Numbered from the stretch's first letter, positions 41,112-50,265 are shown. The stretch is 64,000 nt of DNA from JAILZP01 sp037444185 (GCA_037444185.1 JBBIMW010000003.1:1-64000), one strand, 5' to 3'. The notes: generated by a model not told the origin, from the letters alone. Translations and numbers: made by a program.

Positions 41112-43029
41112 AGAATACGCCCGCCACTTGCAGCATCTTGAGAATTTGGGGCTGGGCCGCCTGTACCCCCGCCGGCCCAGGATATCGGTGGCCATGGCCT
41201 CCTGCGGCAGGGCCGCCGGGTCTGAAAAGATATACCGGGCCTTGGGGGATGAACTGGAAAGCCGGGGAATAGACGCCTTCCTGGCGCCCACCGGCTGCCC
41301 CGGACTGTGCAGCCGGGAGCCCATGGTGAGTGTACTGGCGCCCGGAAAGGCCAGGGTTCACTACTCCGGCCTGGGGCCGGAGGACGCCGGGCCGCTGCTT
41401 TCGGCCCTGGCCGCCGGGGAGGTTTATTTAAAGAATGCTCTGGGGGCCGAAACAGAAGACCACCTGGTTATCAGCGGCCGCCGGATCAGCCTGGGCCCGC
41501 TGCCCGAAGGACTGGGGCCTATGGCCGGTCTGGATTTCTACCGCCCCCAGGTCAGGCTGGCCACCCGGAACTGCGGCTGCATAGACCCCTTCAGCGTGCA
41601 TGAATACATAGGACGGGGAGGCTACCGGGCACTGCGGGAAGCGCTGTCCAGGGAGCCGGCTGAAATAATCCGTGAAATTAAAAAGTCCGGCCTGCGGGGC
41701 CTCGGCGGGGCGGGATTCCCCACCGGAGTGAAATGGGAAACGGCCGCCGGCGCGGGGAATGGAGAAAAATATATCATCTGCAACGGAGACGAGGGAGACC
41801 CCGGAGCGTACATGGACCGCAGCATACTGGAGAGCGACCCGCACAGCGTTCTGGAGGGCATGATCATTGGCGCCCACTGTCTGGGGGCAAGGCACGGCAT
41901 AGTGTACGTCCGGGCGGAATACCCCCTGGCGGTGAAAACCATTTCCCACGCCATCGCCCAGGCCCGGGAACTGGGCCTCCTGGGCAAAGACATAATGAGT
42001 TCCGGCCTGGGCTTCGACGTTGAGGTGGTCAGGGGCGCCGGAGCCTTTGTGTGCGGCGAGGAAACAGCATTAATCGCCTCCATCGAGGGGCGGCCCGGCG
42101 AGCCAAGGCCCCGCCCCCCCTACCCCACCCGGGAAGGCCTCTGGGGAAGGCCCACCTGCATCAATAATGTGGAAACCCTGGCCAACATCCCCCTGATCGT
42201 CCACCGGGGCGGCGAATGGTACGGCAGTTTTGGGACTGCCGGCAGCAGGGGCACCAAGGTTTTTGCCCTGGTGGGCAAGGTAAAAAACAGCGGCCTGGTG
42301 GAGATTCCCATGGGCGCCACCATCGGAGACATTGTTCTTTCCGCCGGCGGCGGCCCGGACCGGGGCAAAAGGCTTAAGGCGGTGCAGACCGGCGGCCCCT
42401 CCGGAGGATGCATCCCGGCCTCCATGACCGGAATCCCGGTGGATTATGAAAGCCTTGCCGGGTCCGGCGCCATCATGGGGTCGGGAGGGATGGTGGTCAT
42501 GGATGAAAGGGTCTGCATGGTGGACATGGTCCGCTACTTTATGTCCTTCGTGGCCGGGGAATCCTGCGGCAAATGCGCCCCCTGCCGGGATGGAACGGCT
42601 GAGATTTTGAACATACTGGACGGCATCACCCTGGGCCGGGGGCGGCCGGAGGACCTGGACACCCTGGCCGGACTGTCCCGGCTGGTCAAGGGCTCCTCCC
42701 TCTGCGGCCTGGGACAGACGGCCACCAACCCGGTGCTGAGCACCCTGCGGTATTTCCGGAATGAATACGAGGCCCACGTAAAGGACAAATTCTGCCCCGC
42801 CGGTGTTTGCCGCCAGCTGGTGATCTACCGGGTAGACCCCGATCTGTGCGCCGGCTGCGGACTGTGCGCCGGTGATTGCCCCGGCGGCGCAATACTGGGC
42901 GGTGAAGGCCGCACCCGGGCCATTGAGCCGGACAGCTGCACCCGCTGCGGCGCCTGTTATGAAATATGTCCCCAGGGGGCGATATATTTTACCGGAAGGG
43001 GGATTTCCGATGCCATGGATGACCATTAA
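41104..43029 (+). CDS. NuoF-like NAD(H)-binding flavoprotein
   Basis: A roughly 641-residue subunit. Its order is: N-terminal thioredoxin-like domain with Cys in MASCGRAAGS and GCPGLCSREP; FMN/NADH site (GLGGAGFPTGVKW, NGDEGDPGAYMDRS, GAGAFVCGEETALIASIEG); SLBB; N3 cluster SCGKCAPCRDG; and an added C-terminal 2[4Fe-4S] domain (CAGCGLCAGDCP, CTRCGACYEICP). This long form is the one found in HydB and other flavin-based bifurcating enzymes. GTG 41104 follows GGGGGGTGAATCC; GTG 41095 is also open. Confidence 0.93.
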   Translation: MSEEYARHLQHLENLGLGRLYPRRPRISVAMASCGRAAGSEKIYRALGDELESRGIDAFLAPTGCPGLCSREPMVSVLAPGKARVHYSGLGPEDAGPLLSALAAGEVYLKNALGAETEDHLVISGRRISLGPLPEGLGPMAGLDFYRPQVRLATRNCGCIDPFSVHEYIGRGGYRALREALSREPAEIIREIKKSGLRGLGGAGFPTGVKWETAAGAGNGEKYIICNGDEGDPGAYMDRSILESDPHSVLEGMIIGAHCLGARHGIVYVRAEYPLAVKTISHAIAQARELGLLGKDIMSSGLGFDVEVVRGAGAFVCGEETALIASIEGRPGEPRPRPPYPTREGLWGRPTCINNVETLANIPLIVHRGGEWYGSFGTAGSRGTKVFALVGKVKNSGLVEIPMGATIGDIVLSAGGGPDRGKRLKAVQTGGPSGGCIPASMTGIPVDYESLAGSGAIMGSGGMVVMDERVCMVDMVRYFMSFVAGESCGKCAPCRDGTAEILNILDGITLGRGRPEDLDTLAGLSRLVKGSSLCGLGQTATNPVLSTLRYFRNEYEAHVKDKFCPAGVCRQLVIYRVDPDLCAGCGLCAGDCPGGAILGGEGRTRAIEPDSCTRCGACYEICPQGAIYFTGRGISDAMDDH

Positions 43030-43744
43030 CGGCATTAAGGTGCAATATAGAGACGGTGAAACCGTGCTGGCGGCGGCCCGGTCCGGGGGGATGGAGATCC
43101 CCTCCCTCTGCTTCCACCCCGGGCTTGGACACCACGGCTCCTGCCGCCTCTGCCTGGTGGAAATTCTGGCCGGGGGCCGGCCGGGGCTGGCCGCGTCCTG
43201 CGCACTTCCGGCCGCCCAAGGCCTGGTGGTGGAGGCCGGCAGTGAAAGGGTTATACAGTCCCGCCGCATGGTGCTGGGCCTGCTGCTGGCCCGGTCCCCG
43301 GAGGCAAAGCCCCTGCGGGAGCTTTCCGAAAAGCTGGGTGCGCTGGAATTCCCGCCCCGCCCGGACACCCGGGGCTGCGTGCTGTGCGGCCTTTGTGTCA
43401 GGGCCTGCCGGGCGGTGGGCCAAAATGCGATAAACTTTTCAGGCCGGGGCCGCAGCCGCCGGGTGACGGTCCCCTTTGACCTCCCCCCCGGCGACTGCCT
43501 TGGCTGCCGGGCCTGCGAGAATGTCTGCCCGGCCGGAGCCATAAAGGTGGTGGAAAGCCGCGGCCGGATCGCCATATTGCCCTGGCAGTCAGAACTGGAA
43601 ACGGTCTGCTGTTCCAAATGCGGCGCCGCCATGGGCTCCCGCCCGCAGTGGGAGTCGCTGGAAAAGCTATTTTCGCCCTCCCTTCTCCGGGCCGGTCTCT
43701 GCCCCGCCTGCCGGCGGAGGCTTCAGGCCGCTTTTCACGGATAA
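43010..43744 (+). CDS. NuoG/HoxU-like iron-sulfur subunit
   Basis: A 244-residue subunit with an N-terminal [2Fe-2S] domain (PSLCFHPGLGHHGSCRLC, AASCALP), two [4Fe-4S] motifs (CVLCGLCVRAC, CLGCRACENVCP), and a C-terminal CSKC...CPAC pair that may bind zinc or iron. It lacks the usual His-Cys3 stretch continuing into a hydrogenase or molybdopterin domain. ATG 43010 lies inside the NuoF gene behind GGAAGGGGG. Last gene of the AOR operon. Confidence 0.9.
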   Translation: MPWMTINGIKVQYRDGETVLAAARSGGMEIPSLCFHPGLGHHGSCRLCLVEILAGGRPGLAASCALPAAQGLVVEAGSERVIQSRRMVLGLLLARSPEAKPLRELSEKLGALEFPPRPDTRGCVLCGLCVRACRAVGQNAINFSGRGRSRRVTVPFDLPPGDCLGCRACENVCPAGAIKVVESRGRIAILPWQSELETVCCSKCGAAMGSRPQWESLEKLFSPSLLRAGLCPACRRRLQAAFHG

Positions 43745-43745
43745 T

Positions 43746-43790
43746 TGCCGTCAGGGGCTTAACCCCGGCAGCCAAAGGGCGATTTTGTTT
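43746..43790. terminator. Hairpin between convergent operons
   Basis: GCCGTCAGGGG and CCCCGGC can pair around CTTAA, with GATTTTGTTT after it on the plus strand. It separates the AOR and 2-oxoacid oxidoreductase operons. Confidence 0.45.
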
Positions 43791-43793
43791 CCG

Positions 43794-44669
43794 TTACAGC
43801 TTTTTCTCAAACTTTGCCTTCAGCTGCTCCCACTCGAAGTCCACCAGCCCCTGCATCTCTTCCGTCTGCTCCCGGGTCAGGTGCCTGTATCGCTTCTGGC
43901 GGCTTAAATAGGCCTCCACCGGAATTCCCTGGGGGCCGTGGCTGAGGGTATACCTAATGCCGTTTTCCACTTCATACAGGGGAAAAATGCCGGTTTGCAC
44001 GGCCAGGCGGGACATTTTCACCCCTTCGTGATCGGCCACGCCCCAGCCGTCCAGGCAGGGTATAAGCACCACCATAAAACGCATGCCCTTAATTTCCCTG
44101 GCCCGGGCCACCTTGCGCACCAAGTCCTCCAGATACCCCGTGGTGGCGGTGGCGGTGTAGGGTATCCGGTGGGCCGCCATTATCTCGGCGATATTCTTTT
44201 TGGCCGAGGGCTTGCCCCCGGGGGTGGAGGTGGTATAGGCCAGGTAGGGCGTGGAGGAGCTTTTCTGCGCCCCGGTGTTCATGTAGCCCTCATTGTCCAG
44301 GCAAATGTAGATGATGTCCTCGTTGCGCTCGGCGGCCGAGGAAAGGGACTGGAACCCGATGTCGTACGTCCCTCCGTCCCCGGCGATGGCCACCACATTG
44401 ACATGGCCCTTCCCCCGGGCACCGAGGGCCCTCTTGATGCCGGCGGCCGACGCCGCGCTGGCCTCCAGGGTGGTCTGGCATACCGGTATGCGCATAGAGC
44501 TTAGGGGCTGGGGGCCGGATATAATGGCAATGCACGAAGGTGGCACCACCGCGATGGTGTCCTTCCCCAGCGTGTTCACTATATAGCGGATGGCCAGCGC
44601 GGCGTTGCAGCCGGGGCAGGCATGGTGGCCGGAACAAAAAATCTTTTCTTCAGCAAACTGATAACCCAC
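43794..44669 (-). CDS. 2-oxoacid:ferredoxin oxidoreductase beta subunit
   Basis: A 291-residue thiamine diphosphate subunit of the PorB type. HACPGCNAALAIRY carries cluster-ligand cysteines, and GDGGTYDIGFQSLSSAAERN with NEGYMNTGAQKSS the TPP motif. It would cleave a 2-oxoacid with CoA to acyl-CoA, CO2 and reduced ferredoxin. The sequence favours a pyruvate-type enzyme; branched or aromatic substrates are not excluded. It is the last gene of the gamma-flavoprotein-alpha-beta operon and starts six bases after alpha. Confidence 0.9.
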   Translation of the reverse strand: MGYQFAEEKIFCSGHHACPGCNAALAIRYIVNTLGKDTIAVVPPSCIAIISGPQPLSSMRIPVCQTTLEASAASAAGIKRALGARGKGHVNVVAIAGDGGTYDIGFQSLSSAAERNEDIIYICLDNEGYMNTGAQKSSSTPYLAYTTSTPGGKPSAKKNIAEIMAAHRIPYTATATTGYLEDLVRKVARAREIKGMRFMVVLIPCLDGWGVADHEGVKMSRLAVQTGIFPLYEVENGIRYTLSHGPQGIPVEAYLSRQKRYRHLTREQTEEMQGLVDFEWEQLKAKFEKKL

Positions 44670-44675
44670 AAGAAA

Positions 44676-45833
44676 TCACCCCTTCCAGACCGAATATACT
44701 GACAGCTCCTCCTCCATGGCTTCCCGCACCAGGAGGGAGATCTTCGAGGGAGACACATCGGTGCCGCCCACCCCGGCAAGGTAACCGTGCACTGCCGGCC
44801 CGTCCTTAAAGCCGTAAAGCGCCGCCTTTAATTCCTGGTGCAGAAAGCCACCGGTGCCCGGCGCGAAGTTGCGGTCCAAAACCACCACCTTTGGCACTCC
44901 GGACAAAGCCCGCCGCAGCAGCTGGGCCGGAAATGGCCGAAACAGCTTGACCTTCAAGAGCCCCACCGGGATGCCGGCCTCCCGCATCCGGTCCACCGCC
45001 TCCCGGGCGGTCCCCGCCATACATCCCATGGTGACAATCAGAATCTCCGCTCCCTGGCAGAGGTACTCCTCAATAACGCCGTACCCCCGGCCGGTAAGCT
45101 GCCTCCAGAGGGAGTCGGCCTCAACGGCGGCCTCCAGCGCCAGGTCCATTGACCGGCCCAGAGCCTGCCGGTGGCGGTAAAACATATCCTGATTGACGAC
45201 GTTGCCCCAGGACTCGCCTATCTCGGGGTCCAGCCGGTGGGGCGGGCCAAAGGGCGGCAGATACCGGTCGGCCGTTTCCTGGCCGGGCACCTCCACCACC
45301 TCCAGGGCATGGGAAACGTAAAAGGCCTCGTGCACCACCATGGCCGGCAGCAGCACCCCCTCGGCCACCCGGTAGGCCTGCAAAACAGTGTCCAGGGACT
45401 CCTGGGGGCTTTCACAGTAATACTGTATCCAGCCGGTGTCCCTCTGGGCCAGGCTGTCGGTCTGATCCGGCCAGAAACCCCACGGAGACCCGATGGTCCT
45501 ATTGACGTTGCACATGACTATGGGGGCCTGGGCGCCCGAGGCATAGTGCAGCATTTCGTGCATAAGCATCAGCCCCTGGGAGGCGGTGGCGGTAAAAACC
45601 CTCACCCCGGTCAGGGAGGCGGTGATGCAGGCGGCCATGGCCGAATGCTCGGACTCCATGGTCATTATGTCCACATCCATCTCTCCCCGGGACTGGAACT
45701 GTGAGATCTTTTCCAGTATGGGGGTCTGCGGCGTTATGGGATAGACCGGCACCACCTTGGGCCTGGCCAGCCTCACGCCGTGGGCTGCGGCATGATTGCC
45801 GTTCAACAGCATGCGGGCGGGTCCCCGGTTCAT
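44676..45833 (-). CDS. 2-oxoacid:ferredoxin oxidoreductase alpha subunit
   Basis: A 385-residue PorA-type subunit. MNRGPARMLLNGNHAAAHG opens the pyrimidine-binding domain, PVYPITPQTPILE and MESEHSAMAACITASLTGVR hold the catalytic glutamate region, and the second domain starts near EILIVTMGCMAGTAREAVD. ATG 45833 follows AAGGAGGTGAGAAG and overlaps the flavoprotein stop as ATGA. Confidence 0.92.
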   Translation of the reverse strand: MNRGPARMLLNGNHAAAHGVRLARPKVVPVYPITPQTPILEKISQFQSRGEMDVDIMTMESEHSAMAACITASLTGVRVFTATASQGLMLMHEMLHYASGAQAPIVMCNVNRTIGSPWGFWPDQTDSLAQRDTGWIQYYCESPQESLDTVLQAYRVAEGVLLPAMVVHEAFYVSHALEVVEVPGQETADRYLPPFGPPHRLDPEIGESWGNVVNQDMFYRHRQALGRSMDLALEAAVEADSLWRQLTGRGYGVIEEYLCQGAEILIVTMGCMAGTAREAVDRMREAGIPVGLLKVKLFRPFPAQLLRRALSGVPKVVVLDRNFAPGTGGFLHQELKAALYGFKDGPAVHGYLAGVGGTDVSPSKISLLVREAMEEELSVYSVWKG

Positions 45834-47494
45834 CTTCTCACCTCCTTCAGCACCACGGCCCCCCGGGGGCATTCCTCCACGCAAAGTCCGCACCCCTTGC
45901 AGTACCGATCCTCTATGCCGTACGGTTTTTCCGGGGAGGGTTCCCTGATCACTGCCATGTCCGGACAATAATAATAGCAATTGTCGCACTTGATGCAGTG
46001 TCCGCAGCTAAAGCAGCGCCCGGCCTGGGCGAGGGCCTCCTCCTCGCTAAGGGCAAGCCTGGTTTCACTGAAGTCCTGCAGCCTGACGGCGGGGCCGGCG
46101 GTTTTTCTTTCGGTCCTGGGGGAGACCGGGAAATAAAAAGTGTTTATTTCTTTAAAGGAAACCTCCAGGGCATCCCCGGGGCCCCGGCCTTCCTCCCCCC
46201 GGCCTTCAATAAAGCCCTCGATGCCCAGTGCGGCCCGGTTGCCGCCTCCCACGGCCGCCGAGATAAAGCGCCGCATACTGGCCGCGTCTCCGCAGGCGAA
46301 TAGCCCGGCGGCGCCGCCGGCGGCCTGGCAGCCGTCAACCTCCACCAGCCCGTTTTGGTCCCGGCTGACCGGAAAGCCATCCAGTTCAGGGTCCTGCCCC
46401 ACCGCCAGTATCACTGTGTCGGCGTAAACCCCGAAGCCGGCCCCGGGGAGAACCATGGGCCTCAACACCCCCGGCGGGGCCGAGGCGTCCAATACCACCC
46501 TGACGCAGGTCAGGTAAAGGCCGCCGCCTTCTTCGGCCACTTCCCTCACCATCACCCCGTCCCGGATTACCACTCCCTCTTCCAGGGCCTCCTGCACTTC
46601 CCGGTGCTGGGCGGGCAGGCCCATCCTGTCTTCCAGGGCCAGCACCCTTACCCGGCTGCCCAGCCGCCGGGCCGTCCTGGCCACATCCATGGCCACGCTG
46701 CCCCCGCCAATTACCGCCACCTGCCGTCCAATGGCCGGAATGATGTTCCGGTTAACCCCTCCAAGAAAATCCAGTCCGCTTAAAACCCTGCCCCCGGCGG
46801 TGTTAAACTGCGGCAGCCCCTTTGCCCTGGGCGCTCCCGGGGCCAGACACAGGGCGGCATACTCCTTTCGCAGCAAAGTCAGCCCTTCTCCGCTGACGGC
46901 AGCCCCGGCACGCAGTTCTATGCCGGTGGCCAGCAGCCGGTCTATCTCGCCGGCCACCACTTCCTTAGGCAGGCGGTAAGCCGGTATGCCGTAGCGCATC
47001 ACACCCCCGGGCTCTTTTTGGGCCTCAAACACCGTGACCCGATACCCCCGTCGGCGCAGCCGGTGGGCGCAGGACAGCCCGGCCGGGCCGCCGCCCACCA
47101 CCGCCACCCTGGCATCCTTTACGGCTTCCGGCCCGGGCAAAGGCCATCCCTCCTTAAGGGCCATGTCCCCGATAAACTGCTCCAGGGCGCTGATGGTGAC
47201 CGCCCCGTCGAATTCCCCGCGGTTGCAGGAGCCCTCGCAGGGGTGGTGGCAAACCCTTCCGGTCACCGCCGGAAAAGGGTTCTGTTCGGTCAGGGCAAGC
47301 CACGCCAAATGGTACTGCCCCTCCCCGGCCTGCCTGATCCACCTGGCTATGTCCCCTCCGGCAGGGCAGGCGCCCCGGCAGGGAGAGGGCCGCTCCCGGT
47401 GCAGCGGCGTTGCGCTGCGCCAGGTGCCGATGCTGAGCTCATCAGTCCAGCCGGTGGTCCACACCGATGGCATTTCTTTTATCTGTGCCGTCAT
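45830..47494 (-). CDS. GltD-like flavoprotein with C-terminal ferredoxin domain
   Basis: A 554-residue NAD(P)H-linked oxidoreductase. The N-terminal cluster domain has CRGACPAGGDI and CHHPCEGSCNRGEF; the FAD site is VAVVGGGPAGLSCAHRLRRR and the NAD(P) site VAVIGGGSVAMDVARTARR; the C-terminus has CFSCGHCIKCDNCYYYCP and CKGCGLCVEECP. The tail looks like the PorD ferredoxin subunit, which is otherwise missing from the operon, so PorD seems fused to a GltD-type reductase. This would let the enzyme exchange electrons with NAD(P)H. Confidence 0.9.
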   Translation of the reverse strand: MTAQIKEMPSVWTTGWTDELSIGTWRSATPLHRERPSPCRGACPAGGDIARWIRQAGEGQYHLAWLALTEQNPFPAVTGRVCHHPCEGSCNRGEFDGAVTISALEQFIGDMALKEGWPLPGPEAVKDARVAVVGGGPAGLSCAHRLRRRGYRVTVFEAQKEPGGVMRYGIPAYRLPKEVVAGEIDRLLATGIELRAGAAVSGEGLTLLRKEYAALCLAPGAPRAKGLPQFNTAGGRVLSGLDFLGGVNRNIIPAIGRQVAVIGGGSVAMDVARTARRLGSRVRVLALEDRMGLPAQHREVQEALEEGVVIRDGVMVREVAEEGGGLYLTCVRVVLDASAPPGVLRPMVLPGAGFGVYADTVILAVGQDPELDGFPVSRDQNGLVEVDGCQAAGGAAGLFACGDAASMRRFISAAVGGGNRAALGIEGFIEGRGEEGRGPGDALEVSFKEINTFYFPVSPRTERKTAGPAVRLQDFSETRLALSEEEALAQAGRCFSCGHCIKCDNCYYYCPDMAVIREPSPEKPYGIEDRYCKGCGLCVEECPRGAVVLKEVRR

Positions 47495-47495
47495 T

Positions 47496-48035
47496 TCATT
47501 TCATCCCTCCCACTGCGCCATAACCATCCCAAAAGGCGCTGACGTTTTCCCCGGCCCTGGCCGGGCTCTTTTCACTGATCACACCGGCCAGTATTTCCGG
47601 GCCGGGCTTTTTCAAAAGCCCGCAAAAGGCTCCCACCAGGGTGGTGTTTACAATCCGGCCAAGGCTGTTGGCGTATGCGATGACAATGGCGTCCACGGTG
47701 AAGATCTTAAAATTTCCCAGATAGGCAAAATGTTCCGGTGAATTGGCGGAATTAATCAGCACCAGCGTCCCCTCCCCGGCCCCCTGCAGCAGGGCGTCGC
47801 TCAGCAGGCTGGGATCAAAGCAGACTATTACGTCCGGGGAATCAATATCACAGCGCAGCCGGATAGGCTTGTCGTCCACCCGGACAAAAGAGCTGACGGG
47901 GGTGCCCCGTCTGGCGCCCCCGTAAGTGGCGTAGGCCTGTATGTATTTCCCTTCCCTGAAAAAGGCCTCGGCTATCAACTCGGCGGCCATTAACGCCCCC
48001 TGGCCGCCCCGTCCCTGAATCTTGAACTGCAACAA
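47496..48035 (-). CDS. 2-oxoacid:ferredoxin oxidoreductase gamma subunit
   Basis: A roughly 179-residue PorG-type subunit (FKIQGRGGQGALMAAELIAEA, GGARRGTPVSSFVR, DAIVIAYANSLGRIVNT). First gene of the operon. AGGAGGT abuts a GTG at 48044, which is too close, so a TTG at 48035 or 48032 is likelier. A sigma-54 promoter and two activator sites lie upstream. Confidence 0.9.
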   Translation of the reverse strand: MLQFKIQGRGGQGALMAAELIAEAFFREGKYIQAYATYGGARRGTPVSSFVRVDDKPIRLRCDIDSPDVIVCFDPSLLSDALLQGAGEGTLVLINSANSPEHFAYLGNFKIFTVDAIVIAYANSLGRIVNTTLVGAFCGLLKKPGPEILAGVISEKSPARAGENVSAFWDGYGAVGGMK

Positions 48036-48102
48036 TAAGCACACCTCCTGCCTTTTACATTAATGCGATTAAACGGCCTTCACCCGACTGCACAGGCAAA
48101 TT

Positions 48103-48118
48103 AGCAAACTCCGTTCCA
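48103..48118 (-). promoter_or_regulatory. Sigma-54 promoter of the 2-oxoacid oxidoreductase operon
   Basis: On the minus strand TGGAACGGAGTTTGCT: GG-N10-GC with TTGCT, one base from the 16-base consensus. The gamma start lies about 70 bases downstream. Confidence 0.78.
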
Positions 48119-48202
48119 ATGGCGGTCAATGATTTAATAACTGTCTCCATCCGCCAAAAACCTCCGGGCCGTCAGCCCCAGCCCCTGGACCACGGCCCGG
48201 AA

Positions 48203-48220
48203 CGGTATAAATAGCTACCA
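48203..48220. promoter_or_regulatory. Activator site YGGTA-N8-TACCR, proximal
   Basis: CGGTAT-AAATAG-CTACCA, about 86 bases upstream of the -24 element at 48117. Confidence 0.6.
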
Positions 48221-48290
48221 TTCCCGGCCCCCCGGACGGGACTGTACTCAAAATTCAAAATAGGCGAGCCGGAATGAACCGCATTCTCAG

Positions 48291-48308
48291 TGGTAAGAAC
48301 ATGTACCA
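48291..48308. promoter_or_regulatory. Activator site YGGTA-N8-TACCR, distal
   Basis: TGGTAA-GAACAT-GTACCA, about 175 bases upstream of the minus-strand -24 element and 95 bases upstream of the regulator's own promoter. Confidence 0.6.
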
Positions 48309-48402
48309 CCAGCCTGTTTAATGCCGTACAAATGGATTTTGCAACACTCTCCCAGGATTTTAGAAAATGTTTTTCGCCCGCGTATATGAAGGAATTTCTC
48401 TC

Positions 48403-48430
48403 TTGACATGGAAACTAATACCCATATAAA
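48403..48430 (+). promoter_or_regulatory. Sigma-A promoter of the sigma-54 activator gene
   Basis: TTGACA (48403-48408), 16-base spacer, TATAAA (48425-48430). Implies that the activator itself is made by the housekeeping polymerase. Confidence 0.65.
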
Positions 48431-48492
48431 AGATTAATGGCTGTTTTCAGAAAATTCACTTATTTTTGACATTATTCCTGCCCAATAACTTA

Positions 48493-48523
48493 AATAACTT
48501 AGGTACCGGGTACCTAAGTTATT
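48493..48523. repeat. GGTACC palindrome family, copy c
   Basis: Best copy: perfect 13-base arms AATAACTTAGGTA / TACCTAAGTTATT around CCGGG. It lies in the leader of the sigma-54 activator gene, 18 bases before its ribosome site. Confidence 0.85.
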
Positions 48524-48553
48524 CCAAAATACTTTCTTTATGGAGGAAATGAT

Positions 48554-50260
48554 ATGGTGGATATTGATTTCCTCAATGAGCTGACCGATGCCGTGGTGAT
48601 TACCGACGCCGGCGGGAATATCGTTTTTTGCAACAAGCAGGCCGAGGGCATTGCCGGAAAACAGGCCAAAAAAATGCTGCACCAAAGTGTGGATGCGGCG
48701 CTCCCGACGATGGCCCAAGATATAATCGAAGTCTTAAAAACCGGCCGGCCAAAATGCTGGAAAAAGAAAAAAATAAACAATGCCACGGTAAGCGCAGGCT
48801 TTGTTCCGGTCTTTAAAGGGGGCATATTAAGCGGTGCGGCCGCCATTTTTCATGACGTATCGGGGCTGGAGTCGGCAATGGCCGAAAACAGCGGGCTTAA
48901 GGCCCAGAATAAAGAGCTGGAAGACATCATGGAGTCCTTTTATGACGGGATAGGCATAATCGACAGCAATGGCACGCTGCTTAAGGTGAACACCAGCTAT
49001 GAGCGGATCACCGGCCTTTCCAAAAAAGACAACAACGTGGGCAGAAACGTAAGGGATTTGCAGGAGGAGAAATCGGTATCCAGGGCGGTTTCCTTAATGG
49101 TGCTTGAACAAAAAAAGCCGGTGACCATTGTGCAGCGGATCAAAACCGGCAAGGAGATCCTCATAACCGGAAGCCCGGTTTTCGACGCAAAGGGCAATGT
49201 CCACAGGGTGGTTTGCAATATCCGTGACATCAATGAATTAAACATACTGAAAGAATTGGACGAAAACGAGCAAAACAGGGATAAGCTGGAGCTGAAGGAA
49301 CTGAGGGCCAGGCAGCTTCTGCACGGCGAGCTGGTCCACAAAAGCCGGGCCATGCAGCAGATATTCGAGCTGGCCCTGAAGGTGGCCAAGGTGGATTCCA
49401 ACCTGCTGATCACCGGAGAATCAGGGGTGGGCAAGGAAATAATCGTCAAAATCATTCACAAGGCCAGCCCCCGGGCACAAAAATCTTTTTTTCAGATAAA
49501 CTGCGGGGCTATTCCGGAAACCCTTCTGGAATCGGAGCTTTTCGGATACGAGGGCGGGGCCTTCACCGGGGCCAGGAGCGGGGGCAAAATGGGCTATTTC
49601 GAGCTCTGCAACGGCGGGACGCTGCTCCTGGACGAAATTGGTGAAATGCCTTTAAACCTCCAGGTCAAGCTTCTGCGGGCAATCCAGGACCGCCAGATTT
49701 TCAGGGTGGGCGGCACCACCCCCATTAAATTTGACGTGCGCATAATCTCGGCCACCAACCGCAACCTTGAGGAAATGGTAAAGTCGGGCCATTTCCGGGC
49801 CGACCTTTTCTACCGCCTTAACGTGGTGCCCATCAGTGTACCGCCCCTAAGGGAGCGAGCCGATGATATAATACCACTGGCCATCCATTTTTTGGAGAAA
49901 TTCAACGCCAGATACAAAACCAACAAGCGGTTCGAGCCGGAGGTGCTGCTGGCCTTTGAACTCCATGACTGGCCCGGCAATGTGCGGGAAATGGAAAACC
50001 TCATCGAGCGTCTGGTGGTTATCAATGACGAGGAAATAATAGGGCTTCACCACCTGCCCTTCAACAACCAGTGCGTTGAAATCCCGGGGATCAATATCGA
50101 CCTTAAAAACCCCATACCCCTCAAGGCGGCCTCCGAGATTCTGGAAAGGAAGCTTATCGCCAAGGCCCTTCAGCTCTTCGGCAGCACCAGGAAGGCGGCA
50201 AAAATTCTCGGCGTCTCCCACCCCACTGTTATTCGAAAAGCCCAGAAATACAAGTTATGA
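48554..50260 (+). CDS. PAS-containing sigma-54 enhancer-binding protein
   Basis: A 568-residue activator of sigma-54 polymerase. Two PAS domains (about 3-105 and 110-230) are followed by a short coiled coil, an AAA+ domain (about 262-490) and a Fis-type helix-turn-helix (STRKAAKILGVSHPTVIRKA). Walker A is GESGVGKE, the sigma-54 contact loop GGAFTGA is intact, Walker B is GGTLLLDEIGEM, and RADLFYRLNVVPISVPPLRER is typical. No receiver domain, so the signal probably binds a PAS domain. ATG 48554 follows TGGAGGAAATGAT. Three operons around it have sigma-54 promoters. Confidence 0.95.
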   Translation: MVDIDFLNELTDAVVITDAGGNIVFCNKQAEGIAGKQAKKMLHQSVDAALPTMAQDIIEVLKTGRPKCWKKKKINNATVSAGFVPVFKGGILSGAAAIFHDVSGLESAMAENSGLKAQNKELEDIMESFYDGIGIIDSNGTLLKVNTSYERITGLSKKDNNVGRNVRDLQEEKSVSRAVSLMVLEQKKPVTIVQRIKTGKEILITGSPVFDAKGNVHRVVCNIRDINELNILKELDENEQNRDKLELKELRARQLLHGELVHKSRAMQQIFELALKVAKVDSNLLITGESGVGKEIIVKIIHKASPRAQKSFFQINCGAIPETLLESELFGYEGGAFTGARSGGKMGYFELCNGGTLLLDEIGEMPLNLQVKLLRAIQDRQIFRVGGTTPIKFDVRIISATNRNLEEMVKSGHFRADLFYRLNVVPISVPPLRERADDIIPLAIHFLEKFNARYKTNKRFEPEVLLAFELHDWPGNVREMENLIERLVVINDEEIIGLHHLPFNNQCVEIPGINIDLKNPIPLKAASEILERKLIAKALQLFGSTRKAAKILGVSHPTVIRKAQKYKL

Positions 50261-50265
50261 GAACC

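Noticed and set aside
48340..48356. Possible sigma-54 promoter on the minus strand (GG and GC in CTGGGAGAGTGTTGC)
   Set aside because: The spacing is nine rather than the required ten bases, and a better match lies at 48103-48118.
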